From NCBI GenBank assembly GCA_030544235.1, contig CM060477.1:21721934-21785933 (forward strand): a DNA stretch of 64,000 bases, given 5' to 3'. The notes below the pieces were generated by a model. The model was not told the origin of the DNA. It saw nothing but the letters and a program-made list of their open reading frames with translations, and did not search any database. The position numbers and the translations under genes were made by a program. Shown here one piece after another: positions 9,764 through 23,290 of the stretch. The DNA is from Lepturacanthus savala. Taxonomy: Eukaryota; Chordata; Actinopteri; Scombriformes; Trichiuridae. How positions within the stretch are numbered: position 1 is the first letter of the stretch; every line of letters begins with the position of its first letter.

Positions 9764-12700
9764 AAGTTTGGGTTAGGGTTAGGGTTAGGCTCAGCGTTAG
9801 GGTATAGGGAACGAAACTGCCAGGTATACCTCGCCCGATGATTTTGAAGGTGGTAGAGCTCCGAAACTGAAAATCATATCAAAACGGCACCAATTCCTAC
9901 CCCCCCAGGTAAGAATTTAGGGTTAGGGTTAGGGTTAGGCTAGGGTTAGGGTTAGGCTCAGCGTTAGGGTATAGGGAATGAAACTGCCAGGTATACCTCG
10001 CCCGATGATTTTGAAGGTGGTAGAGCTCCGAAACTGAAAATCATATCAAAACGGCACCAATTCCTACCCCCCCAGGTAAGAATTTAGGGTTAGGGTTATG
10101 GTTAGGGTTAGGCTAGGGTTAGGGTTAGGCTCAGCGTTAGGGTATAGGGAATGAAACTGCCAGGTATACCTCGCCCGATGATTTTGAAGGTGGTAGAGCT
10201 CCGAAACTGAAAATCATATCAAAACGGCACCAATTCCTACCCCCCCAGGTAAGAATTTAGGGTTAGGGTTAGGGTTAGGGTTAGGCTAGGGTTAGGCTCA
10301 GCGTTAGGGTATAGGGAATGAAACTGCCAGGTATACCTCGCCCGATGATTTTGAAGGTGGTAGAGCTCCGAAACTGAAAATCATATCAAAACGGCACCAA
10401 TTCCTACCCCCCCAGGTAAGAATTTAGGGTTAGGGTTAGGGTTAGGCTAGGGTTAGGGTTAGGCTCAGCGTTAGGGTATAGGGAACGAAACTGCCAGGTA
10501 TACCTCGCCCGATGATTTTGAAGGTGGTAGAGCTCCGAAACTGAAAATCATATCAAAACGGCACCAATTCCTACCCCCCCAGGTAAGAATTTAGGGTTAG
10601 GGTTAGGGTTAGGGCTAAGCTAGGGTTAGGGTTAGGCTCAGCGTTAGGGTATAGGGAACGAAACTGCCAGGTATACCTCGCCCGATGATTTTGAAGGTGG
10701 TAGAGCTCCGAAACTGAAAATCATATCAAAACGGCACCAATTCCTACCCCCCCAGGTAAGAATTTAGGGTTAGGGTTAGGGTTAGCGTTAAGCTAGGGTT
10801 AGGGTTAGGCTCAGCGTTAGGGTATAGGGAACGAAACTGCCAGGTATACCTCGCCCAATGATTTTGAAGGTGGTAGAGCTCCGAAACTGAAAATCATATC
10901 AAAACGGCACCAATTCCTACCCCCCCAGGTAAGAATTTAGGGTTAGGGTTATGGTTAGGGTTAGGCTAGGGTTAGGGTTAGGCTCAGCGTTAGGGTATAG
11001 GGAATGAAACTGCCAGGTATACCTCGCCCGATGATTTTGAAGGTGGTAGAGCTCCGAAACTGAAAATCATATCAAAACGGCACCAATTCCTACCCCCCCA
11101 GGTAAGAATTTAGGGTTAGGGTTAGGGTTAGGCTAGGGTTAGGGTTAGGCTCAGCGTTAGGGTATAGGGAACGAAACTGCCAGGTATACCTCGCCCGATG
11201 ATTTTGAAGGTGGTAGAGCTCCGAAACTGAAAATCATATCAAAACGGCACCAATTCCTACCCCCCCAGGTAAGAATTTAGGGTTAGGGTTAGGGTTAGGC
11301 TAGGGTTAGGGTTAGGCTCAGCGTTAGGGTATAGGGAATGAAACTGCCAGGTATACCTCGCCCGATGATTTTGAAGGTGGTAGAGCTCCGAAACTGAAAA
11401 TCATATCAAAACGGCACCAATTCCTACCCCCCCAGGTAAGAATTTAGGGTTAGGGTTAGGGTTAGGCTAGGGTTAGGGTTAGGCTCAGCGTTAGGGTATA
11501 GGGAACGAAACTGCCAGGTATACCTCGCCCGATGATTTTGAAGGTGGTAGAGCTCCGAAACTGAAAATCATATCAAAACGGCACCAATTCCTACACCCCC
11601 AGGTAAGAATTTAGGGTTAGGGTTAGGGTTAGGGTTAGGGTTAAGCTAGGGTTAGGGTTAGGCTCAGCGTTAGGGTATAGGGAACGAAACTGCCAGGTAT
11701 ACCTCGCCCGATGATTTTGAAGGTGGTAGAGCTCCGAAACTGAAAATCATATCAAAACGGCACCAATTCCTACCCCCCCAGGTAAGAATTTAGGGTTAGG
11801 GTTAGGGTTAAGCTAGGGTTAGGGTTAGGGTTAGGCTCAGCGTTAGGGTATAGGGAACGAAACTGCCAGGTATACCTCGCCCGATGATTTTGAAGGTGGT
11901 AGAGCTCCGAAACTGAAAATCATATCAAAACGGCACCAATTCCTACCCCCCCAGGTAAGAATTTAGGGTTAGGGTTAGGGTTAGGGCTAAGCTAGGGTTA
12001 GGGTTAGGCTCAGCGTTAGGGTATAGGGAACGAAACTGCCAGGTATACCTCGCCCGATGATTTTGAAGGTGGTAGAGCTCCGAAACTGAAAATCATATCA
12101 AAACGGCACCAATTCCTACCCCCCCAGGTAAGAATTTAGGGTTAGGGTTAAGCTAGGGTTAGGGTTAGGCTCAGCGTTAGGGTATAGGGAACGAAACTGC
12201 CAGGTATACCTCGCCCGATGATTTTGAAGGTGGTAGAGCTCCGAAACTGAAAATCATATCAAAACGGCACCAATTCCTACCCCCCCAGGTAAGAATTTAG
12301 GGTTAGGGTTAGGGTTAGCGTTAAGCTAGGGTTAGGGTTAGGCTCAGCGTTAGGGTATAGGGAACGAAACTGCCAGGTATACCTCGCCCGATGATTTTGA
12401 AGGTGGTAGAGCTCCGAAACTGAAAATCATATCAAAACGGCACCAATTCCTACCCCCCCAGGTAAGAATTTAGGGTTAGGGTTAGGGTTAGGCTAGGGTT
12501 AGGGTTAGGCTCAGCGTTAGGGTATAGGGAATGAAACTGCCAGGTATACCTCGCCCGATGATTTTGAAGGTGGTAGAGCTCCGAAACTGAAAATCATATC
12601 AAAACGGCACCAATTCCTACCCCCCCAGGTAAGAATTTAGGGTTAGGGTTAGGGTTAGGGTTAGGCTAGGGTTAGGCTCAGCGTTAGGGTATAGGGAATG

Positions 12701-13670
12701 AAACTGCCAGGTATACCTCGCCCGATGATTTTGAAGGTGGTAGAGCTCCGAAACTGAAAATCATATCAAAACGGCACCAATTCCTACCCCCCCAGGTAAG
12801 AATTTAGGGTTAGGGTTAGGGTTAAGCTAGGGTTAGGGTTAGGCTCAGCGTTAGGGTATAGGGAACGAAACTGCCAGGTATACCTCGCCCGATGATTTTG
12901 AAGGTGGTAGAGCTCCGAAACTGAAAATCATATCAAAACGGCACCAATTCCTACCCCCCCAGGTAAGAATTTAGGGTTAGGGTTAGGGTTAGGCTAGGGT
13001 TAGGGTTAGGCTCAGCGTTAGGGTATAGGGAATGAAACTGCCAGGTATACCTCGCCCGATGATTTTGAAGGTGGTAGAGCTCCGAAACTGAAAATCATAT
13101 CAAAACGGCACCAATTCCTACCCCCCCAGGTAAGAATTTAGGGTTAGGGTTAGGGTTAGGGTTAGGCTAGGGTTAGGCTCAGCGTTAGGGTATAGGGAAT
13201 GAAACTGCCAGGTATACCTCGCCCGATGATTTTGAAGGTGGTAGAGCTCCGAAACTGAAAATCATATCAAAACGGCACCAATTCCTACCCCCCCAGGTAA
13301 GAATTTAGGGTTAGGGTTAGGGTTAAGCTAGGGTTAGGGTTAGGGTTAGGCTCAGCGTTAGGGTATAGGGAACGAAACTGCCAGGTATACCTCGCCCGAT
13401 GATTTTGAAGGTGGTAGAGCTCCGAAACTGAAAATCATATCAAAACGGCACCAATTCCTACCCCCCCAGGTAAGAATTTAGGGTTAGGGTTAGGGTTAGG
13501 GTTAAGCTAGGGTTAGGGTTAGGCTCAGCGTTAGGGTATAGGGAACGAAACTGCCAGGTATACCTCGCCCGATGATTTTGAAGGTGGTAGAGCTCCGAAA
13601 CTGAAAATCATATCAAAACGGCACCAATTCCTACCCCCCCAGGTAAGAATTTAGGGTTAGGGTTAGGGTT

Positions 13671-16600
13671 AGCGTTAAGCTAGGGTTAGGGTTAGGCTCA
13701 GCGTTAGGGTATAGGGAACGAAACTGCCAGGTATACCTCGCCCGATGATTTTGAAGGTGGTAGAGCTCCGAAACTGAAAATCATATCAAAACGGCACCAA
13801 TTCCTACCCCCCCAGGTAAGAATTTAGGGTTAGGGTTAGGGTTAGGCTAGGGTTAGGGTTAGGCTCAGCGTTAGGGTATAGGGAACGAAACTGCCAGGTA
13901 TACCTCGCCCGATGATTTTGAAGGTGGTAGAGCTCCGAAACTGAAAATCATATCAAAACGACACCAATTCCTACCCCCCCAGGTAAGAATTTAGGGTTAG
14001 GGTTAGGGTTAAGCTAGGGTTAGGGTTAGGGTTAGGCTCAGCGTTAGGGTATAGGGAACGAAACTGCCAGGTATACCTCGCCCGATGATTTTGAAGGTGG
14101 TAGAGCTCCGAAACTGAAAATCATATCAAAACGGCACCAACTCCTACCCCCCCAGGTAAGAATTTAGGGTTAGGGTTATGGTTAGGGTTAGGCTAGGGTT
14201 AGGGTTAGGCTCAGCGTTAGGGTATAGGGAATGAAACTGCCAGGTATACCTCGCCCGATGATTTTGAAGGTGGTAGAGCTCCGAAACTGAAAATCATATC
14301 AAAACGGCACCAATTCCTACCCCCCCAGGTAAGAATTTAGGGTTAGGGTTAGGGTTAGGGTTAGGCTAGGGTTAGGCTCAGCGTTAGGGTATAGGGAATG
14401 AAACTGCCAGGTATACCTCGCCCGATGATTTTGAAGGTGGTAGAGCTCCGAAACTGAAAATCATATCAAAACGGCACCAATTCCTACCCCCCCAGGTAAG
14501 AATTTAGGGTTAGGGTTAGGGTTAGGCTAGGGTTAGGGTTAGGCTCAGCGTTAGGGTATAGGGAACGAAACTGCCAGGTATTCCTCGCCCGATGATTTTG
14601 AAGGTGGTAGAGCTCCGAAACTGAAAATCATATCAAAACGGCACCAATTCCTACCCCCCCAGGTAAGAATTTAGGGTTAGGGTTAGGGTTAGGGTTAGGC
14701 TAGGGTTAGGGTTAGGCTCAGCGTTAGGGTATAGGGAACGAAACTGCCAGGTATACCTCGCCCGATGATTTTGAAGGTGGTAGAGCTCCGAAACTGAAAA
14801 TCATATCAAAACGGCACCAATTCCTACCCCCCCAGGTAAGAATTTAGGGTTAGGGTTAGGGTTAGGGTTAGGCTAGGGTTAGGGTTAGGCTCAGCGTTAG
14901 GGTATAGGGAACGAAACTGCCAGGTATACCTCGCCCGATGATTTTGAAGGTGGTAGAGCTCCGAAACTGAAAATCATATCAAAACGGCACCAATTCCTAC
15001 ACCCCCAGGTAAGAATTTAGGGTTAGGGTTAGGGTTAGGGTTAGGGTTAAGCTAGGGTTAGGGTTAGGCTCAGCGTTAGGGTATAGGGAACGAAACTGCC
15101 AGGTATACCTCGCCCGATGATTTTGAAGGTGGTAGAGCTCCGAAACTGAAAATCATGTCAAAACGGCACCAATTCCTACCCCCCCAGGTAAGAATTTAGG
15201 GTTAGGGTTATGGTTAGGGTTAGGCTAGGGTTAGGGTTAGGCTCAGCGTTAGGGTATAGGGAATGAAACTGCCAGGTATACCTCGCCCGATGATTTTGAA
15301 GGTGGTAGAGCTCCGAAACTGAAAATCATATCAAAACGGCACCAACTCCTACCCCCCCAGGTAAGAATTTAGGGTTAGGGTTATGGTTAGGGTTAGGCTA
15401 GGGTTAGGGTTAGGCTCAGCGTTAGGGTATAGGGAATGAAACTGCCAGGTATACCTCGCCCGATGATTTTGAAGGTGGTAGAGCTCCGAAACTGAAAATC
15501 ATATCAAAACGGCACCAATTCCTACCCCCCCAGGTAAGAATTTAGGGTTAGGGTTAGGGTTAGGCTAGGGTTAGGGTTAGGCTCAGCGTTAGGGTATAGG
15601 GAACGAAACTGCCAGGTATTCCTCGCCCGATGATTTTGAAGGTGGTAGAGCTCCGAAACTGAAAATCATATCAAAACGGCACCAATTCCTACCCCCCCAG
15701 GTAAGAATTTAGGGTTAGGGTTAGGGTTAGGCTAGGGTTAGGGTTAGGCTCAGCGTTAGGGTATAGGGAACGAAACTGCCAGGTATACCTCGCCCGATGA
15801 TTTTGAAGGTGGTAGAGCTCCGAAACTGAAAATCATATCAAAACGGCACCAATTCCTACCCCCCCAGGTAAGAATTTAGGGTTAGGGTTAGGGTTAGGGT
15901 TAGGCTAGGGTTAGGGTTAGGCTCAGCGTTAGGGTATAGGGAACGAAACTGCCAGGTATACCTCGCCCGATGATTTTGAAGGTGGTAGAGCTCCGAAACT
16001 GAAAATCATATCAAAACGGCACCAATTCCTACCCCCCCAGGTAAGAATTTAGGGTTAGGGTTAGGGTTAGGGTTAGGGTTAAGCTAGGGTTAGGGTTAGG
16101 CTCAGCGTTAGGGTATAGGGAACGAAACTGCCAGGTATACCTCGCCCGATGATTTTGAAGGTGGTAGAGCTCCGAAACTGAAAATCATATCAAAACGGCA
16201 CCAATTCCTACACCCCCAGGTAAGAATTTAGGGTTAGGGTTAGGGTTAGGGTTAGGGTTAAGCTAGGGTTAGGGTTAGGCTCAGCGTTAGGGTATAGGGA
16301 ACGAAACTGCCAGGTATACCTCGCCCGATGATTTTGAAGGTGGTAGAGCTCCGAAACTGAAAATCATGTCAAAACGGCACCAATTCCTACCCCCCCAGGT
16401 AAGAATTTAGGGTTAGGGTTATGGTTAGGGTTAGGCTAGGGTTAGGGTTAGGCTCAGCGTTAGGGTATAGGGAATGAAACTGCCAGGTATACCTCGCCCG
16501 ATGATTTTGAAGGTGGTAGAGCTCCGAAACTGAAAATCATATCAAAACGGCACCAATTCCTACCCCCCCAGGTAAGAATTTAGGGTTAGGGTTAGGGTTA

Positions 16601-17460
16601 GGGTTAGGCGAGGGTTAGGCTCAGCGTTAGGGTATAGGGAATGAAACTGCCAGGTATACCTCGCCCGATGATTTTGAAGGTGGTAGAGCTCCGAAACTGA
16701 AAATCATATCAAAACGGCACCAATTCCTACCCCCCCAGGTAAGAATTTAGGGTTAGGGTTAGGGTTAGGCTAGGGTTAGGGTTAGGCTCAGCGTTAGGGT
16801 ATAGGGAACGAAACTGCCAGGTATACCTCGCCCGATGATTTTGAAGGTGGTAGAGCTCCGAAACTGAAAATCATATCAAAACGGCACCAATTCCTACCCC
16901 CCCAGGTAAGAATTTAGGGTTAGGGTTAGGGTTAAGCTAGGGTTAGGGTTAGGGTTAGGCTCAGCGTTAGGGTATAGGGAACGAAACTGCCAGGTATACC
17001 TCGCCCGATGATTTTGAAGGTGGTAGAGCTCCGAAACTGAAAATCATATCAAAACGGCACCAATTCCTACCCCCCCAGGTAAGAATTTAGGGTTAGGGTT
17101 AGGGTTAGGGCTAAGCTAGGGTTAGGGTTAGGCTCAGCGTTAGGGTATAGGGAACGAAACTGCCAGGTATACCTCGCCCGATGATTTTGAAGGTGGTAGA
17201 GCTCCGAAACTGAAAATCATATCAAAACGGCACCAATTCCTACCCCCCCAGGTAAGAATTTAGGGTTAGGGTTAGGGTTAGGGTTAAGCTAGGGTTAGGG
17301 TTAGGCTCAGCGTTAGGGTATAGGGAACGAAACTGCCAGGTATACCTCGCCCGATGATTTTGAAGGTGGTAGAGCTCCGAAACTGAAAATCATATCAAAA
17401 CGGCACCAATTCCTACCCCCCCAGGTAAGAATTTAGGGTTAGGGTTAGGGTTAGCGTTAA
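13671..17460 (+). repeat. About 6.0-kb-spaced higher-order block, copy 1
   Basis: Markers in order: TTAGCG (13671), CGACACC (13961), CCAACTCC with TTATGG (14141), ATTCCTCG (14582), ACACCCCC (15001 and 16212), ATCATGTC (15157 and 16368), a TTAGGCGAGGG monomer near 16607, TTAGGGCTAAGC near 17105, TTAGCG (17453). The same markers recur from 19681 at offsets of 6,010, then 6,002, then 5,829 bp. The last drop equals one 173-bp AAGC monomer missing from the second copy. Confidence 0.85.
14141..16420 (+). repeat. Internal 1.2-kb duplication inside the 6-kb block
   Basis: CCAACTCC recurs after 1,205 bp (14141, 15346), ACACCCCC after 1,211 bp (15001, 16212) and ATCATGTC after 1,211 bp (15157, 16368). 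The rare ATTCCTCG change recurs after only 1,038 bp (14582, 15620), because one 167-bp monomer present near 14340 is absent from the second copy. A different monomer is gained further on. This shows duplication followed by single-monomer loss and gain. Confidence 0.82.
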
Positions 17461-19680
17461 GCTAGGGTTAGGGTTAGGCTCAGCGTTAGGGTATAGGGAA
17501 CGAAACTGCCAGGTATACCTCGCCCGATGATTTTGAAGGTGGTAGAGCTCCGAAACTGAAAATCATATCAAAACGGCACCAATTCCTACCCCCCCAGGTA
17601 AGAATTTAGGGTTAGGGTTAGGCTAGGGTTAGGGTTAGGCTCAGCGTTAGGGTATAGGGAATGAAACTGCCAGGTATACCTCGCCCGATGATTTTGAAGG
17701 TGGTAGAGCTCCGAAACTGAAAATCATATCAAAACGGCACCAATTCCTACCCCCCCAGGTAAGAATTTAGGGTTAGGGTTAGGGTTAGGCTAGGGTTAGG
17801 CTCAGCGTTAGGGTATAGGGAATGAAACTGCCAGGTATACCTCGCCCGATGATTTTGAAGGTGGTAGAGCTCCGAAACTGAAAATCATATCAAAACGGCA
17901 CCAATTCCTACCCCCCCAGGTAAGAATTTAGGGTTAGGGTTAGGGTTAAGCTAGGGTTAGGGTTAGGGTTAGGCTCAGCGTTAGGGTATAGGGAACGAAA
18001 CTGCCAGGTATACCTCGCCCGATGATTTTGAAGGTGGTAGAGCTCCGAAACTGAAAATCATATCAAAACGGCACCAATTCCTACCCCCCCAGGTAAGAAT
18101 TTAGGGTTAGGGTTAGGGTTAGGGTTAAGCTAGGGTTAGGGTTAGGCTCAGCGTTAGGGTATAGGGAACGAAACTGCCAGGTATACCTCGCCCGATGATT
18201 TTGAAGGTGGTAGAGCTCCGAAACTGAAAATCATATCAAAACGGCACCAATTCCTACCCCCCCAGGTAAGAATTTAGGGTTAGGGTTAGGGTTAGGGTTA
18301 AGCTAGGGTTAGGGTTAGGCTCAGCGTTAGGGTATAGGGAACGAAACTGCCAGGTATACCTCGCCCGATGATTTTGAAGGTGGTAGAGCTCCGAAACTGA
18401 AAATCATATCAAAACGGCACCAATTCCTACCCCCCAGGTAAGAATTTAGGGTTAGGGTTAGGGTTAGCGTTAAGCTAGGGTTAGGGTTAGGCTCAGCGTT
18501 AGGGTATAGGGAACGAAACTGCCAGGTATACCTCGCCCGATGATTTTGAAGGTGGTAGAGCTCCGAAACTGAAAATCATATCAAAACGGCACCAATTCCT
18601 ACCCCCCCAGGTAAGAATTTAGGGTTAGGGTTAGGGTTAGGGTTAGGGTTAAGCTAGGGTTAGGGTTAGGCTCAGCGTTAGGGTATAGGGAACGAAACTG
18701 CCAGGTATACCTCGCCCGATGATTTTGAAGGTGGTAGAGCTCCGAAACTGAAAATCATATCAAAACGGCACCAATTCCTACCCCCCAGGTAAGAATTTAG
18801 GGTTAGGGTTAGGGTTAGGGTTAAGCTAGGGTTAGGGTTAGGCTCAGCGTTAGGGTATAGGGAACGAAACTGCCAGGTATACCTCGCCCGATGATTTTGA
18901 AGGTGGTAGAGCTCCGAAACTGAAAATCATATCAAAACGGCACCAATTCCTACCCCCCCAGGTAAGAATTTAGGGTTAGGGTTAGGGTTAGGGTTAAGCT
19001 AGGGTTAGGGTTAGGCTCAGCGTTAGGGTATAGGGAACGAAACTGCCAGGTATACCTCGCCCGATGATTTTGAAGGTGGTAGAGCTCCGAAACTGAAAAT
19101 CATATCAAAACGGCACCAATTCCTACCCCCCAGGTAAGAATTTAGGGTTAGGGTTAGGGTTAGGGTTAGGGTTAAGCTAGGGTTAGGGTTAGGCTCAGCG
19201 TTAGGGTATAGGGAACGAAACTGCCAGGTATACCTCGCCCGATGATTTTGAAGGTGGTAGAGCTCCGAAACTGAAAATCATATCAAAACGGCACCAATTC
19301 CTACCCCCCCAGGTAAGAATTTAGGGTTAGGGTTAGGGTTAGCGTTAAGCTAGGGTTAGGGTTAGGCTCAGCGTTAGGGTATAGGGAACGAAACTGCCAG
19401 GTATACCTCGCCCGATGATTTTGAAGGTGGTAGAGCTCCGAAACTGAAAATCATATCAAAACGGCACCAATTCCTACCCCCCCAGGTAAGATTTTAGGGT
19501 TAGGGTTAGGGTTAGGCTAGGGTTAGGGTTAGGCTCAGCGTTAGGGTATAGGGAACGAAACTGCCAGGTATACCTCGCCCGATGATTTTGAAGGTGGTAG
19601 AGCTCCGAAACTGAAAATCATATCAAAACGGCACCAATTCCTACCCCCCCAGGTAAGAATTTAGGGTTAGGGTTAGGGTT

Positions 19681-22600
19681 AGCGTTAAGCTAGGGTTAGG
19701 GTTAGGCTCAGCGTTAGGGTATAGGGAACGAAACTGCCAGGTATACCTCGCCCGATGATTTTGAAGGTGGTAGAGCTCCGAAACTGAAAATCATATCAAA
19801 ACGGCACCAATTCCTACCCCCCCAGGTAAGAATTTAGGGTTAGGGTTAGGGTTAGGCTAGGGTTAGGGTTAGGCTCAGCGTTAGGGTATAGGGAACGAAA
19901 CTGCCAGGTATACCTCGCCCGATGATTTTGAAGGTGGTAGAGCTCCGAAACTGAAAATCATATCAAAACGACACCAATTCCTACCCCCCCAGGTAAGAAT
20001 TTAGGGTTAGGGTTAGGGTTAAGCTAGGGTTAGGGTTAGGGTTAGGCTCAGCGTTAGGGTATAGGGAACGAAACTGCCAGGTATACCTCGCCCGATGATT
20101 TTGAAGGTGGTAGAGCTCCGAAACTGAAAATCATATCAAAACGGCACCAACTCCTACCCCCCCAGGTAAGAATTTAGGGTTAGGGTTATGGTTAGGGTTA
20201 GGCTAGGGTTAGGGTTAGGCTCAGCGTTAGGGTATAGGGAATGAAACTGCCAGGTATACCTCGCCCGATGATTTTGAAGGTGGTAGAGCTCCGAAACTGA
20301 AAATCATATCAAAACGGCACCAATTCCTACCCCCCCAGGTAAGAATTTAGGGTTAGGGTTAGGGTCAGGGTTAGGCTAGGGTTAGGCTCAGCGTTAGGGT
20401 ATAGGGAATGAAACTGCCAGGTATACCTCGCCCGATGATTTTGAAGGTGGTAGAGCTCCGAAACTGAAAATCATATCAAAACGGCACCAATTCCTACCCC
20501 CCCAGGTAAGAATTTAGGGTTAGGGTTAGGGTTAGGCTAGGGTTAGGGTTAGGCTCAGCGTTAGGGTATAGGGAACGAAACTGCCAGGTATACCTCGCCC
20601 GATGATTTTGAAGGTGGTAGAGCTCCGAAACTGAAAATCATATCAAAACGGCACCAATTCCTACCCCCCCAGGTAAGAATTTAGGGTTAGGGTTAGGGTT
20701 AGGCTAGGGTTAGGGTTAGGCTCAGCGTTAGGGTATAGGGAACGAAACTGCCAGGTATACCTCGCCGGATGATTTTGAAGGTGGTAGAGCTCCGAAACTG
20801 AAAATCATATCAAAACGGCACCAATTCCTACCCCCAGGTAAGAATTTAGGGTTAGGGTTAGGGTTAGGGTTAGGGTTAAGCTAGGGTTAGGGTTAGGCTC
20901 AGCGTTAGGGTATAGGGAACGAAACTGCCAGGTATACCTCGCCCGATGATTTTGAAGGTGGTAGAGCTCCGAAACTGAAAATCATATCAAAACGGCACCA
21001 ATTCCTACCCCCCCAGGTAAGAATTTAGGGTTAGGGTTAGGGTTAGGGTTAAGCTAGGGTTAGGGTTAGGCTCAGCGTTAGGGTATAGGGAACGAAACTG
21101 CCAGGTATACCTCGCCCGATGATTTTGAAGGTGGTAGAGCTCCGAAACTGAAAATCATATCAAAACGGCACCAACTCCTACCCCCCCAGGTAAGAATTTA
21201 GGGTTAGGGTTATGGTTAGGGTTAGGCTAGGGTTAGGGTTAGGCTCAGCGTTAGGGTATAGGGAATGAAACTGCCAGGTATACCTCGCCCGATGATTTTG
21301 AAGGTGGTAGAGCTCCGAAACTGAAAATCATATCAAAACGGCACCAATTCCTACCCCCCCAGGTAAGAATTTAGGGTTAGGGTTAGGGTTAGGGTTAGGC
21401 TAGGGTTAGGCTCAGCGTTAGGGTATAGGGAATGAAACTGCCAGGTATACCTCGCCCGATGATTTTGAAGGTGGTAGAGCTCCGAAACTGAAAATCATAT
21501 CAAAACGGCACCAATTCCTACCCCCCCAGGTAAGAATTTAGGGTTAGGGTTAGGGTTAGGCTAGGGTTAGGGTTAGGCTCAGCGTTAGGGTATAGGGAAC
21601 GAAACTGCCAGGTATACCTCGCCCGATGATTTTGAAGGTGGTAGAGCTCCGAAACTGAAAATCATATCAAAACGGCACCAATTCCTACCCCCCCAGGTAA
21701 GAATTTAGGGTTAGGGTTAGGGTTAAGTTTGGGTTAGGGTTAGGGTTAGGCTCAGCGTTAGGGTATAGGGAACGAAACTGCCAGGTATACCTCGCCCGAT
21801 GATTTTGAAGGTGGTAGAGCTCCGAAACTGAAAATCATATCAAAACGGCACCAATTCCTACCCCCCCAGGTAAGAATTTAGGGTTAGGGTTAGGGTTAGG
21901 GCTAAGCTAGGGTTAGGGTTAGGCTCAGCGTTAGGGTATAGGGAACGAAACTGCCAGGTATACCTCGCCCGATGATTTTGAAGGTGGTAGAGCTCCGAAA
22001 CTGAAAATCATATCAAAACGGCACCAATTCCTACCCCCCCAGGTAAGAATTTAGGGTTAGGGTTAGGGTTAGGGTTAGGGTTAAGCTAGGGTTAGGGTTA
22101 GGCTCAGCGTTAGGGTATAGGGAACGAAACTGCCAGGTATACCTCGCCCGATGATTTTGAAGGTGGTAGAGCTCCGAAACTGAAAATCATATCAAAACGG
22201 CACCAATTCCTACACCCCCAGGTAAGAATTTAGGGTTAGGGTTAGGGTTAGGGTTAGGGTTAAGCTAGGGTTAGGGTTAGGCTCAGCGTTAGGGTATAGG
22301 GAACGAAACTGCCAGGTATACCTCGCCCGATGATTTTGAAGGTGGTAGAGCTCCGAAACTGAAAATCATGTCAAAACGGCACCAATTCCTACCCCCCCAG
22401 GTAAGAATTTAGGGTTAGGGTTATGGTTAGGGTTAGGCTAGGGTTAGGGTTAGGCTCAGCGTTAGGGTATAGGGAATGAAACTGCCAGGTATACCTCGCC
22501 CGATGATTTTGAAGGTGGTAGAGCTCCGAAACTGAAAATCATATCAAAACGGCACCAATTCCTACCCCCCCAGGTAAGAATTTAGGGTTAGGGTTAGGGT

Positions 22601-23290
22601 TAGGGTTAGGCGAGGGTTAGGCTCAGCGTTAGGGTATAGGGAATGAAACTGCCAGGTATACCTCGCCCGATGATTTTGAAGGTGGTAGAGCTCCGAAACT
22701 GAAAATCATATCAAAACGGCACCAATTCCTACCCCCCCAGGTAAGAATTTAGGGTTAGGGTTAGGGTTAGGCTAGGGTTAGGGTTAGGCTCAGCGTTAGG
22801 GTATAGGGAACGAAACTGCCAGGTATACCTCGCCCGATGATTTTGAAGGTGGTAGAGCTCCGAAACTGAAAATCATATCAAAACGGCACCAATTCCTACC
22901 CCCCCAGGTAAGAATTTAGGGTTAGGGTTAGGGTTAAGCTAGGGTTAGGGTTAGGGTTAGGCTCAGCGTTAGGGTATAGGGAACGAAACTGCCAGGTATA
23001 CCTCGCCCGATGATTTTGAAGGTGGTAGAGCTCCGAAACTGAAAATCATATCAAAACGGCACCAATTCCTACCCCCCCAGGTAAGAATTTAGGGTTAGGG
23101 TTAGGGTTAGGGCTAAGCTAGGGTTAGGGTTAGGCTCAGCGTTAGGGTATAGGGAACGAAACTGCCAGGTATACCTCGCCCGATGATTTTGAAGGTGGTA
23201 GAGCTCCGAAACTGAAAATCATATCAAAAGGGCACCAATTCCTACCCCCCCAGGTAAGAATTTAGGGTTAGGGTTAGGGTTAGCGTTAAG
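19681..23290 (+). repeat. About 6.0-kb-spaced higher-order block, copy 2
   Basis: Second copy of 13671-17460. Markers: TTAGCG 19681, CGACACC 19971, CCAACTCC 20151 and 21175, ACACCCCC 22214, ATCATGTC 22370, TTAGGCGAGGG near 22610, TTAGGGCTAAGC near 23112, TTAGCG 23282. It carries only one of the two ACACCCCC / ATCATGTC pairs, a C5 tract at 20831-20835, and a private CGCCGGATG near 20767. Confidence 0.85.
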
